Assembly: GCA_035652335.1 (NCBI GenBank)
Contig: DASRDZ010000044.1
Location: 1 to 64,000, forward strand
DNA length: 64,000 nt
From: DASRDZ01 sp035652335
GTDB taxonomy: Bacteria > Chloroflexota > Dormibacteria > Aeolococcales > Aeolococcaceae
Reading direction: 5' to 3'
Within the stretch, counting starts at the first letter, position 1. Every line of letters starts with the position of its first letter. This document shows, one piece after another, positions 8,110 through 16,275 of this stretch. The notes below the pieces were generated by a model that saw only the letters and a program-made list of their open reading frames with translations, was not told the origin of the DNA and did no database searches. Position numbers and translations under genes: made by a program.

Positions 8110-9609
8110 GTGGGCGCCGCGGCGCCGCTCTTCCTCGCCGTCGACCTCGGCGCTGAGAGCGGCCGCGCCATGGCGGGTCGCGTCGGCGACGGCGGCATCG
8201 TCCTCGAGGAGCTGCACCGCTTCGCCAACGTGCCGGTGCGGCTCACCGACCGGCTGGCCTGGGACGTCGAGACGCTGCTCGCCGAGGTGCGCGCGGGCAT
8301 CGACGCCGCGCCCGAGGCGGTGAGCGTCGCCGTCGACGGCTGGGGAGTCGACGTCGTGCTGCTGGACGCGGGCGGGACGCCCTGCGCGCCGCCGCGCTGC
8401 TATCGCGACCCCATCACCGCGGGCATCCTCCCCCACGTCTTCGAGCGCATCCCGCGCGCCGCGCTGTTCGCACGCACCGGCATCCAGATGATGGAGATCA
8501 ACACGCTGGGGCAGCTCGTCGCCATGGCGCGCGCCGGTGCGCCCGATCTCGACGGCGCGGCGCGCATGCTGCTCATGCCCGACTACCTGCAGCACCGCCT
8601 CGGCGCCGACGCGGTGAGCGAGCGCACCAACGCCAGCACCACGCAGATGCTGGCGCACGACGGCACCTGGGCGACCGACGTCCTCGACGCCTGCGGGCTG
8701 CCCTCGCACCTGTGCGCACCGATCGTCCAGCCCGGCACCGTGGTGGGCAGCGTCCGCGGGCGGCCCGGCATGGACATCGTCGCCGCCGGCAGCCACGACA
8801 CCGCCTCGGCGGTGGCGGGCACGCCGTTGCCCCGCGACGTCCCCGCGGCGTTCATCTCCTCGGGGACGTGGTCGCTGGTCGGCATGGAGCTGCGCGCGCC
8901 CGTGCTCGGCGACATCGCGCTGCGCTGCAACCTCAGCAACGAGCACGGCGTCGCCGCCACGGTGCGGCTGCTGCGCAACGTGATGGGGCTCTGGCTGGTG
9001 CAGCAGCTGCGCAGCGCCTTCGCCACGCGCGACGGCGATGCGGCCGACTACGCGACGCTGCTGCACGAGGCGGAGCAGTCGCCCCCCTTCGTCAGCGTCG
9101 TCGACCCCGACGATCCCGCCTTCCTCCGCCCCGGCGACCTTCCCGCGGCCATCGCCGAGGCGTGCGTCCGCACCGGCGAGCCGAAGCCCGAGGGGCGCGG
9201 CGCCCTGGTGCGCGCGGTGATCGAGAGCCTGGCTCTCCGCTACCGCTGGGCCGTCGACGCGCTCTCCCTGGCCACCGGCGTGCGGCCGGCGGTGATCCAC
9301 GTCGTCGGCGGCGGCAGCCGCAACGCGCTGCTCAACCGCTGCACCGCCGACGCCACGGGCCTGCCCGTCGTCGCGGGTCCTGTCGAGGCCACCGCCGCCG
9401 GGAACGTGGCGGTGCAGGCGATCGCGCGCGGGGTGCTGGGCTCGCTCGAGGACGCGCGGACGCTGATCGCCCGCGGCGCCGGGCTGCGGCGGTACGACCC
9501 CGATCCGGGCGCCGCGCCGCGCTGGGAGGAGGCGTACGCGCGCTTCTGCGCGCTGCCCGGCGTCGGCACGCCGGGGGCCGAGGCGCCGGCGGCGCTGCAG
9601 CGGGCATGA
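8110..9609 (+). CDS. rhaB: rhamnulokinase (FGGY family)
   Basis: This 499-aa kinase phosphorylates L-rhamnulose to rhamnulose 1-phosphate. The FGGY/actin-like ATPase fold shows LAVDLGAESGRAM at the N-terminus (phosphate 1 loop), VAVDGWGVDVVLLD, the substrate-loop ISSGTWSLVG typical of RhaB, and HVVGGGSRNALLNR near the C-terminus (nucleotide binding). The GTG start lies 2 bases after the rhaI stop. The next gene begins at an ATGA overlap. The aldolase that should follow (RhaD) is absent from the window, so the pathway is completed elsewhere or differently. Confidence 0.93.
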   Translation: MGAAAPLFLAVDLGAESGRAMAGRVGDGGIVLEELHRFANVPVRLTDRLAWDVETLLAEVRAGIDAAPEAVSVAVDGWGVDVVLLDAGGTPCAPPRCYRDPITAGILPHVFERIPRAALFARTGIQMMEINTLGQLVAMARAGAPDLDGAARMLLMPDYLQHRLGADAVSERTNASTTQMLAHDGTWATDVLDACGLPSHLCAPIVQPGTVVGSVRGRPGMDIVAAGSHDTASAVAGTPLPRDVPAAFISSGTWSLVGMELRAPVLGDIALRCNLSNEHGVAATVRLLRNVMGLWLVQQLRSAFATRDGDAADYATLLHEAEQSPPFVSVVDPDDPAFLRPGDLPAAIAEACVRTGEPKPEGRGALVRAVIESLALRYRWAVDALSLATGVRPAVIHVVGGGSRNALLNRCTADATGLPVVAGPVEATAAGNVAVQAIARGVLGSLEDARTLIARGAGLRRYDPDPGAAPRWEEAYARFCALPGVGTPGAEAPAALQRA

Positions 9610-10172
9610 GCGCACGGCTAGGCTGGACGGGCATGCCCAGCACCGACGCCGCCGTCGTGGACGCCTTCGCCGAGCAGGTCGGGGTCACCGGCGCCACCCT
9701 CCACCGCTGCGCCGACCTGGCCGCGGCGCGGGCCGTGGTCGCCACGATCATGTCGACTCTGGCAGAAACCGAAGTGCCGCCGGCCGTCGCGGCGACCGAG
9801 GCAGCCGCCGGGCTGCTGCCGGACGGCGTCGTGCCGGTCACCGCCGGGCAGCGGCCGCCCTACCTCGACCTCGGCGTCTCCACCGCGGAGCTGGGCGTCG
9901 CCGAGACCGGCAGCCTGCTGCTGGCGCCGCGCTCGCGCTGGGACCGCCTGCTCGGCATCCTCGCGCGCGTGCACGTCGTCGCCGTCGCCGAGGGCGACGT
10001 CCGCGCTTCGCTGGACGACCTTCCCGCCGCGACCCGCAGCATCTCCGCGCCCTACGTCTCGCTGGTCACCGGCCCGACGCGCACCGCCGACATCGAGCGC
10101 GTCATCACCATCGGCGCGCACGGCCCGCGCGCGCTGCACGTCCTCCTGCTCGCCGAGCCGCTGCATGCCTGA
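9606..10172 (+). CDS. lutC: lactate utilisation protein C (LUD domain)
   Basis: This 188-aa LUD-domain protein is the LutC subunit of the iron-sulfur L-lactate oxidation system LutABC. LGVSTAELGVAETGSLLL is the characteristic LutC segment, and SLVTGPTRTADIERVITIGAHGP is the conserved C-terminal signature. The ATG at 9606 overlaps the rhaB stop (ATGA); a second ATG at 9633 would remove nine residues. The end overlaps lutBA by 8 bases. Lactate is the expected product after rhamnulose-1-phosphate is cleaved to lactaldehyde and oxidised, so its place in the rhamnose operon makes metabolic sense. Confidence 0.9.
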   Translation: MSARLGWTGMPSTDAAVVDAFAEQVGVTGATLHRCADLAAARAVVATIMSTLAETEVPPAVAATEAAAGLLPDGVVPVTAGQRPPYLDLGVSTAELGVAETGSLLLAPRSRWDRLLGILARVHVVAVAEGDVRASLDDLPAATRSISAPYVSLVTGPTRTADIERVITIGAHGPRALHVLLLAEPLHA

Positions 10173-12291
10173 GCCCTTCGCCGCGCGCTACGAGGGCGCG
10201 GTGCACGACGAGCAGCTCGCCGCCAACCTGCTCGCCTTCCAGCGCGGCTGGCGCAGCGGCCGCGACGCCGCCTTCACCGCCACGCCACCGCCCGAGCCGT
10301 TCGAGTCGCTGCGCCAGACGCTGGTGGCCGCCAAGGACGAGGTGATCGCCGACCAGGCGGCCTACCTGCAGCGGTTCGTCGACAACGCCACCAGGTCCGG
10401 TGCCCAGGTGCACCTCACCCGGACGGCGGCCGAGGCGGTGCAGGCCGTGGTGCAGATCTGCCGCAGCGCCGGAGCCGACCTCGTCGTCAAGACCAAGTCG
10501 ATGGTGACCGAGGAGCTGCACCTCAACCATCATCTCGAGGACCACGGCATCCGCGCCGTGGAGACCGACGTCGGCGAGTGGATCGTGCAGCTCCGCCACG
10601 AGACGCCGTCGCACATGGTGATGCCGGCCATCCACCTCAACCGCCGCCAGGTGGCCCAGACGCTCAGCGAGGAGGTGCACCACGCCGTCTCCCCCACCGA
10701 CGTCACCGAGCAGGTGGCCACGGTGCGCGAGACGCTGCGCCCGGTGCTGATGCGCGCGCGCGTCGGCATCAGCGGCGCCAACGCGATCATCGCCGGCAGC
10801 GGCGCGGCGATGATCGTCACCAACGAGGGCAACGAGGCGCTGGTGACCACGCTGGCCGACGTGCACATCGTCATGGTCGGCGCGGACAAGCTGCTGCGCA
10901 GCGAGGAGGACGCGGTCACCCAGGTGCGCCTGCTGGGGCGCTCCGCCACGGGGCAGCGCATCACCACCTACACGACGTTCGTCCGCGGTCCCGCCGACGC
11001 ACGGCAGCAGCTCCACTACATCGTCGTCGACAACGGGCGCAGCGCGATGCGCGACGACCCCGAGTTCCGCGAGGCACTGCGCTGCATCCGCTGCGCCGCC
11101 TGCGCCAGCGTCTGCCCGCCCTACCAGGCGGTGGGCGGCCAGGTCTTCGGCCACATCTACTCGGGCGCCATCGGCCTGGTCAACACGCCGTTCCACCACG
11201 GCCTCGACGCGGCCGCGGGACCGCAGTCGCTCTGCGTCAGCTGCAACGCGTGCCAGACGGTGTGCCCCGTCGACATCCCGCTGCCGCGCCAGATCCTCGC
11301 CGTGCGCCGCCGCGTCGTGGAGCGGCGGGGATTGCCGCGGCTGACGCGGATCGCCTTCGCCATCTGGGCGCGGCCGCGGTTGTTCCGCGCGCTGGCCGCA
11401 ACCGGCGCCGCGCTGACGCGCCCGCTGCAGCGCCGCGACGGAACGCTGCGACTGCCCCTCCCCCGCCGCCATGCCTGGCGGCGCCTGCCGGCACTGGCCA
11501 CGACGCCGGCACGGCGCCTGCTGCAGACGCCGCCCGCCACCGGCGCACCAGCGGTGATGCGCGTCGCCTTCCTCACCCAGTGCATCACCGACGTCGCCGC
11601 GCCCGAGATCGCCGTCGCCGCGGCACGGGTGCTGCGCGCCTGCGGCGCCGAGGTGGTGGCTCCCGAGAGCCTGCACTGCTGCGGCCTGCCCATGCTCGAC
11701 TCCGGCGACTGGGACACCGCCCGCCGGCTCGCCCGCCGCACCATCGCCACCCTCGAGTCCTGCCGCGCGGACCAGGTGGTGAGCACCGCCAACTCCTGCG
11801 TCGCCGCCATGGTCCACGAGTACCCGCAGCTCTTCGCCGGCGACCCGGCCTGGCGGCGCCGTGCCGAGGCCCTCGCCGAGCGCACCGTCGACTTCGCCAG
11901 CTTCGTCGCCGAACGCCTGCCCGACGGCGCAATCGACGCGGCCCCGGCCACCGCCGCCACCGTGTACCACCCGTTCTGCCAGACGCGCACCGTGCTGCAC
12001 GCGGACGGCGCCGCCCAGCGCCTGCTGTCCCGCTGCGGCATCGCCACCGCGGCGCTCCAGGAGGCGGACGTCTGCTGCGGGTTCGGCGGGGCGACCTCGA
12101 CCACCGCACCCGAGGTGGGCCGGGCGATCGCCACGCGCAAGCTGGACAACGTCGCCGAGAGCGGGGCGCGGGTGCTGGTCACCGACAACCCCGGCTGCAT
12201 CCTCCACCTCCGCGGCGCCGCAGCCGCGCGCCGGCAGCCGCTGCGGGTGCGCCACCTCGCCGAGGTGGTCGCCGAGCGGCTGCGCAACTGA
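10165..12291 (+). CDS. LutB-LutA fusion, iron-sulfur lactate oxidation protein
   Basis: This 708-aa protein joins two Lut subunits usually made separately. Residues about 1-400 are LutB-like: a LUD domain (ISGANAIIAGSGAAMIVTNEGN) and two ferredoxin-type clusters, CIRCAACASVC and CVSCNACQTVCP. After a basic, hydrophobic linker (about 400-460) the C-terminus is LutA-like, with two CCG domains (HCCGLPMLDSGDW; CCGFGGATST) and the conserved YHPFCQTRT segment. LutABC converts L-lactate to pyruvate, passing electrons on. The start overlaps lutC by 8 bases. No stop or frameshift interrupts the junction. The fusion order is B then A, whereas the familiar Bacillus operon is lutA-lutB-lutC. Confidence 0.9.
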   Translation: MPEPFAARYEGAVHDEQLAANLLAFQRGWRSGRDAAFTATPPPEPFESLRQTLVAAKDEVIADQAAYLQRFVDNATRSGAQVHLTRTAAEAVQAVVQICRSAGADLVVKTKSMVTEELHLNHHLEDHGIRAVETDVGEWIVQLRHETPSHMVMPAIHLNRRQVAQTLSEEVHHAVSPTDVTEQVATVRETLRPVLMRARVGISGANAIIAGSGAAMIVTNEGNEALVTTLADVHIVMVGADKLLRSEEDAVTQVRLLGRSATGQRITTYTTFVRGPADARQQLHYIVVDNGRSAMRDDPEFREALRCIRCAACASVCPPYQAVGGQVFGHIYSGAIGLVNTPFHHGLDAAAGPQSLCVSCNACQTVCPVDIPLPRQILAVRRRVVERRGLPRLTRIAFAIWARPRLFRALAATGAALTRPLQRRDGTLRLPLPRRHAWRRLPALATTPARRLLQTPPATGAPAVMRVAFLTQCITDVAAPEIAVAAARVLRACGAEVVAPESLHCCGLPMLDSGDWDTARRLARRTIATLESCRADQVVSTANSCVAAMVHEYPQLFAGDPAWRRRAEALAERTVDFASFVAERLPDGAIDAAPATAATVYHPFCQTRTVLHADGAAQRLLSRCGIATAALQEADVCCGFGGATSTTAPEVGRAIATRKLDNVAESGARVLVTDNPGCILHLRGAAAARRQPLRVRHLAEVVAERLRN

Positions 12292-12347
12292 CCTGTCGCG
12301 CCGGAGGACGCCCACGATCGCCCGGCAGCGGCGACAATGCGCACGCC

Positions 12348-12971
12348 ATGCCCACTGAGCGCCCGCGGGACGAGTGCCCCTATCGCAAGCCGTTCGCCGA
12401 CGGCTTCGACGGGTGCCCCGCCTTCCAGCAGTCGCAGTTCGTCCCGCTGGACACGCAGTACCGCACCCTGGACTCGATCTGGACCTGCGGCAACCTCGAC
12501 CTCGGCCGCGTGCCGGGCGCTCCGTGGCGCCACTTCGCCCGCTGCCGCATCGGCGACGAGCAGGCTCGCATGGCCTGGGTTCGCGAGGTGCGCGAGGACC
12601 GGCTGGCCGTCGCCCGCTCGATGCAGCGCGAGCTCACCCCGCTGATGGCCGACTTCGTGACCGAGCTCTGGGCGATCAAGGGACGCCAGCTCGCCGCGCC
12701 CGCGGGCACCGAGGAGTACGCCGCGGCCACCTCCGAGCTGCTGCGCGGGGGCAACGCCTTCCTCACCATGATGGAGCGCTTCATGGAGGAGCGCAGCGAG
12801 GACATGTCGCGCCTCGGGATGCCCATCGACGCCACCGTCGACCTCTTCCGGGAGATCGTCTACCGCTGGGTGGACCAGCCCAACGCCGAGATCCCGGTGA
12901 TCAGCGAGGCCAGCCTGGCGCGCTTCCCCGAGGAGGCGCGCGCCCTGCTCATGCCGGAGTCGGCCGCGTAG
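12348..12971 (+). CDS. conserved hypothetical protein with N-terminal cysteine pattern
   Basis: I do not recognise a function for this 207-aa protein. The N-terminal third has four spaced cysteines (DECPYRKP, DGCPAFQ, WTCGNLDLG, FARCRIGD) that could hold a zinc ion or an iron-sulfur cluster. The rest looks helical and charged (REVREDRLAVARSMQREL; MMERFMEERSEDM; LFREIVYRWV), like a four-helix sensor or coiled-coil domain. ATG 12348 lies 56 bases after lutBA, close enough for co-transcription. Its last 23 bases overlap the 3' end of the convergent RidA gene. A redox or metal sensor is one possibility, unsupported beyond the Cys pattern. Confidence 0.65.
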   Translation: MPTERPRDECPYRKPFADGFDGCPAFQQSQFVPLDTQYRTLDSIWTCGNLDLGRVPGAPWRHFARCRIGDEQARMAWVREVREDRLAVARSMQRELTPLMADFVTELWAIKGRQLAAPAGTEEYAAATSELLRGGNAFLTMMERFMEERSEDMSRLGMPIDATVDLFREIVYRWVDQPNAEIPVISEASLARFPEEARALLMPESAA

Positions 12972-13446
12972 CCAGGGCCAGGGCGGTCACCTCGACGGGG
13001 ACCCCCAGCGGCAGCGCGTTGACGCCCACCGCGGCGCGGGCGTGCCGGCCGCGCTCGCCGAGCACGGCGACGAGCAGCTCGGAGGCGCCGTCGGCCACCG
13101 CCGGCTGGCCCTCGAAGCCGTCGGCGCAGCGCACGAAGACGGTGACCTGGAGCACCTGCTCGACGTTGGCGAGGCCGGCGGCGCCGTCGAGCTGGGCGAG
13201 CACGCGCAGGGCACAGCCGCGCGCGTTCTCCACCGCCTCCTCGACGCTCACCTCGTCGGGGACGCGCCCGCGCAGCACGGGAGCGCCGTCCCGCACCAGC
13301 ACCTGACCGGACACGGAGACGAGCACGCGCCCGTGGCCCATGGGCAGCGCTGTGGCCGGCACGTAGGCGGCCAGAGCGGGCGGTGCCGGGGGCAGCTCCA
13401 GGCCGAGTGCGGCGAGGCGGGCGTGCGGGTCGTCGGCGTACACCAC
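12949..13446 (-). CDS. RidA-family (YjgF/YER057c/UK114) protein
   Basis: This 165-aa protein resembles RidA-type enamine/imine deaminases, which clear reactive 2-aminoacrylate made by PLP enzymes. Recognisable segments are GRVLVSVSGQVLVRDG, VSVEEAVENARGCALRVLAQLDG, VLQVTVFVRCADGFEGQP, and the C-terminal ARAAVGVNALPLGVPVEVTALAL with the conserved 'R.avgv..LP.g..vEv' pattern. It belongs to the longer subgroup that starts 'RLAALGLELP'. The GTG at 13446 is chosen; it lies about 60 bases from the divergent GntR gene. Its 3' end overlaps the convergent Cys protein by 23 bases. Confidence 0.85.
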   Translation of the reverse strand: MVYADDPHARLAALGLELPPAPPALAAYVPATALPMGHGRVLVSVSGQVLVRDGAPVLRGRVPDEVSVEEAVENARGCALRVLAQLDGAAGLANVEQVLQVTVFVRCADGFEGQPAVADGASELLVAVLGERGRHARAAVGVNALPLGVPVEVTALALATRPTPA

Positions 13447-13449
13447 GCT

Positions 13450-13455
13450 TATACT
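13450..13455 (+). promoter_or_regulatory. possible -10 element of the gntR-family gene
   Basis: TATACT is the only AT-rich hexamer in the 60-base gap between divergent RidA and GntR genes and would give a leader of roughly 45 bases for the GntR gene. No convincing -35 is seen, so the call is weak. Confidence 0.3.
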
Positions 13456-13506
13456 GACGCGCAATCGCGGCGGGGCGCGGCAGGGGAACGTCCTCGGAAG
13501 GGGTGT

Positions 13507-14286
13507 ATGAGCAGAGGCGAAGGCGCCGCCATCGCAGCACAGCCACGCGGCGCCGCCGTCACAGCTCGTCGCGGGGAGAAGAAGTCCCAGACGCTGGCGC
13601 GGCAGATCCTCCGCGACGTCCTGGCTCGGCGGCTGCGGCCCGGCACCACGCTGCCCCCCGAGGCGCTGATGCTCGAGGAGTACCAGGTCGGGCGCACCAC
13701 GCTGCGCGAGGCGCTGCGCATCCTCGAGGTCCAGGGCCTGCTCACCATCCGGCCGGGCCCCGGAGGCGGACCTGTGCTCGCCGAGGCGGGCAGCCGCGGC
13801 TACGCCCGCACCTCGTCGCTCTTCTTCCAGGCGGGCGGCATGCGCCTCATCGAGGTGATGGAGGCGCGGCGGGTGATGGAGCCGGTGATGGCGCGGATCG
13901 CAGCCGAGAGGCGCGATCCCGGCGGCCTGCGGCGGCTGCAGCTGGCCGTGGAGCAGGTCGAGTCCTGCGTCGACGCGCCGGCGGCGCGCTGGCGCGAGGC
14001 CACGCGCCAGTTCCGCGAGGCGATGGACGAGACCGCGGGGCAGGCCGTGCTGGCCCTCTTCTGCCGGGCCCTCGACGAGGTGGTCAGCGATCGCATCACC
14101 GGCTTCGCACTGCCGGTCAACCGGCGCCCCGAGGCCGCCGCGCGCCTGGCCGCGGTGGCGCGCGCCATCGCGCGCGGCAACGCGGCCGCGGCGGAGCGGC
14201 TGATGTGCGAGCACATGGACGACGTCAACCGCCACGCGGCGGAAGGGCGCCGTGGCGGAGTCCGGTCGGTGGTGGCCTGGGGCTGA
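13507..14286 (+). CDS. GntR-family regulator, FadR/FCD type
   Basis: This is a 259-aa transcription factor. The N-terminal winged helix is clear (LARQILRDVLARRLRPGTTLPPE; VGRTTLREALRILEVQGLLTI), followed by an FCD-like all-helical effector domain (LIEVMEARRVMEPVMARIAAER; FREAMDETAGQAVL; ARAIARGNAAAAERLMCEHMDDV). The usual first metal-binding His (FHxAIA) is Arg here (FREAM), so ligand binding may not use the common zinc site. FCD regulators often control lactate or sugar-acid genes; LutR of Bacillus is a GntR protein. The lut genes 1.2 kb upstream are therefore a plausible but unproven target. The stop codon lies in a hairpin shared with the convergent ABC gene. Confidence 0.88.
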   Translation: MSRGEGAAIAAQPRGAAVTARRGEKKSQTLARQILRDVLARRLRPGTTLPPEALMLEEYQVGRTTLREALRILEVQGLLTIRPGPGGGPVLAEAGSRGYARTSSLFFQAGGMRLIEVMEARRVMEPVMARIAAERRDPGGLRRLQLAVEQVESCVDAPAARWREATRQFREAMDETAGQAVLALFCRALDEVVSDRITGFALPVNRRPEAAARLAAVARAIARGNAAAAERLMCEHMDDVNRHAAEGRRGGVRSVVAWG

Positions 14287-14307
14287 CCCGCCCGTCGCGG
14301 GTCAGCC
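14281..14307. terminator. bidirectional hairpin holding both stop codons
   Basis: An 11-base perfect stem (14281-14291 with 14297-14307; arm GGCTGACCCGC) and 5-base loop CCGTC lies exactly between convergent genes. The TGA of the GntR gene (14284-14286) and the TGA of the ABC permease (14302-14304) are both inside the stem. There is no clear U-tract, so termination in both directions is inferred from position and stem strength. Confidence 0.6.
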
Positions 14308-15153
14308 GCTGCGCTTCAGCAGCCCCAGCCGCTTCGCCCTCTGCTCGGCGCGCGAGAACAGCCACAGGGCGACCGGGATGAGCACCAGCCCGCTCAGCAC
14401 CAGCATGCCGAGCATGGGCAGCATGTCACCGACGGAGCGCCCCCGCAGCAGCGCGTCGCGGATGCCGTCGAGGACGTACGTCAGCGGCGACGCCAACCCC
14501 AGCGCATGCAACGGCTGGGGCAGCACCGACACCGGGTAGTACACGCCCGACACCAGCAGGAACACGCCCTGGATGCTGATCGACATCTGCTCGCCCTTCT
14601 CGGGCGCGAGCAAGGGCATGATCGCCACCATGATGCCGATGGCCGCCAGCGGCAGCGTCGCCACCAGCAGGATGACCAGCACCGACCAGCCGTTGACGCC
14701 GTGCAGGTCGATGTGGAACAGCGGGACGATCACCGCGATGACGACGGCGGTGCGCACCAGGCCGTAGATCACCGTCGCGCACCACACGCCCATGAGGTGG
14801 GTGGTGCGCCGCACCGGCGCCATGAAGGTGTATTCGATGGTGCCCTCCCAGCGCTCGATGCCGATCGCGTAGGCGACCTCCATGAAGATGAGCGAGAGGT
14901 AGCTCCACAGCAGCGCGCCGGCGAGCAGGTAGAGCTGCGTCGTGCGCGTGTCCACCTGCGCTCCGCCGCCGATCGAGGGCAGGCCGCTGGCCAGGTAGCC
15001 GATGCTGCACACCGAGATCAGCGAGTAGGCGAAGAAGACCACCTCCCACGCCCAGAAGCGCTTGTAGATGTTGCGCTGGCGCTCCATGAACCCCAGCAGG
15101 GCGCCCATCTCGCGACGCAGCGCCGTGGTGCCCGAGGCGGTGCCGGCGGCCAT
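14302..15153 (-). CDS. ABC-2 type transporter permease
   Basis: This 283-aa membrane subunit belongs to an ABC exporter of the drug/lipooligosaccharide (DrrB/NodJ-like) class. About six hydrophobic helices are visible, beginning YKRFWAWEVVFFAYSLISVCSIGYL. The ABC-2 signature lies in the second half (GVFLLVSGVYYPVSVLPQPL... ASPLTYVLDGIRDALL). It starts one base after the ATPase stop, so the two are one operon. The substrate is unknown. Confidence 0.88.
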   Translation of the reverse strand: MAAGTASGTTALRREMGALLGFMERQRNIYKRFWAWEVVFFAYSLISVCSIGYLASGLPSIGGGAQVDTRTTQLYLLAGALLWSYLSLIFMEVAYAIGIERWEGTIEYTFMAPVRRTTHLMGVWCATVIYGLVRTAVVIAVIVPLFHIDLHGVNGWSVLVILLVATLPLAAIGIMVAIMPLLAPEKGEQMSISIQGVFLLVSGVYYPVSVLPQPLHALGLASPLTYVLDGIRDALLRGRSVGDMLPMLGMLVLSGLVLIPVALWLFSRAEQRAKRLGLLKRSG

Positions 15154-15154
15154 G

Positions 15155-15988
15155 TCAGCTCTCCTCCGGTGTGTCGACGTCGTCGTCGATGCTTCGTCCC
15201 ACGATCTGCAGGAAGGCGTCCTCGAGGGTCGCGGTGCGCGCGGCCGTGCGCAGCCCCTCGGGTGTCGCGTCGGCGAGGACCCGCCCGCCGTCGAGGACGA
15301 CGACGCGGTCGCAGAGCACCTCGGCCTCGGCGAGGTCGTGGGTGCAGAGCAGCACGGTCACCTCACGCTCGCGGCGCATCGCCCGGATGAAGCCCTGCAC
15401 CTCGCGCTTGCTGCGCGGGTCGAGCCCCGTGGTGGGCTCGTCCATGAGCAGCAGCGACGGTGCGGTCAGCAGGCTGCGGGCGATGGCCACCTTCTGCTGC
15501 TGGCCGCGGGAGAGCTGCCGCATCGGCTTGTCGAAGGTCGACTCGGGAAGCCCGAGACGGCGCAGCACCGCCGAGCTGCGCGAGCGGATGTCGTCGTCGC
15601 TGCCGTAGAGCCGCGCCGAGTAGAGCAGGTTCTCCCACGGGCTCAGCGACTTGAAGAACGACGCCTCCACCGAGACGCGGTTGACGTGCCGGCGCACGGC
15701 GGCGGCCTCATTCACCACGTCGTGGCCGAAGACGCGGGCCCACCCGGTGTCGGGCAGCATCAGCGTCGCCAGGATCCGCACCAGCGTCGACTTGCCGCTG
15801 CCGTTCATGCCGATGATGCCGGTGACGCTGCCGTACTCGACGCAGAGGTCGGTGCTGTGCAGCGCCACCTTCTCAGAGCGGCTCCGCCTCCAGGGCAGCG
15901 CGCCACCGGAGGTGCGGAAGCGCTTGCTGACGCCCCGCAGCTCGACGGCTGCTCCCCTCGAACTCCCAGTCACTCCAGTTGCCTCCAA
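15155..15988 (-). CDS. ABC transporter ATP-binding protein
   Basis: This 277-aa ATPase partners the downstream ABC-2 permease. Walker A is GMNGSGKST, the signature is LSRGQQQK, Walker B is LLLMDEPTTGLD, and the H-loop lies in LLCTHDLAEAE. The C-terminal extension of about 40 residues after the H-loop is acidic and ends with several Asp and Glu residues. It belongs to the exporter branch (DrrA-like). Upstream, about 290 bases separate it from the divergent peroxidase gene; that gap must hold the promoters for both. Confidence 0.9.
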   Translation of the reverse strand: MEATGVTGSSRGAAVELRGVSKRFRTSGGALPWRRSRSEKVALHSTDLCVEYGSVTGIIGMNGSGKSTLVRILATLMLPDTGWARVFGHDVVNEAAAVRRHVNRVSVEASFFKSLSPWENLLYSARLYGSDDDIRSRSSAVLRRLGLPESTFDKPMRQLSRGQQQKVAIARSLLTAPSLLLMDEPTTGLDPRSKREVQGFIRAMRREREVTVLLCTHDLAEAEVLCDRVVVLDGGRVLADATPEGLRTAARTATLEDAFLQIVGRSIDDDVDTPEES

Positions 15989-16275
15989 CGTCCTCGATCA
16001 CGGTTCCAGATGTCCGGCCTCTCGCTGGGCGGCCGGTGGATCCCGTGATCCCGACGTCAGGCGACGGGAGAGTTAGGGATACAGGTCGGCCGCGCAGACT
16101 CCACCCACGAAGGAGAGCCGCGGATTCACGCTCTCTGCTCCGGGGGTCTGACGCAGCCGGATCAACACGAGGGGTCTCCTCAATGAAATGCCGCACCCGG
16201 GCTGGGGGCGCGACGGAACCGTGCAAGCGTACACACGCGCAGCGGAGCGCGCAACTCATGGCGCAGAATCGCCGC

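Noticed and set aside
10105..12315. 736-codon minus-strand frame opposite lutBA
   Set aside because: The plus strand carries complete Fe-S and CCG motifs; the opposite translation has no family features.
16113..16135. Inverted repeat GAGAGC...GCTCTC in the gap between the ABC and DyP genes
   Set aside because: Only six-base arms with a low-complexity sequence; could be chance in 290 bases, so not listed as an operator.
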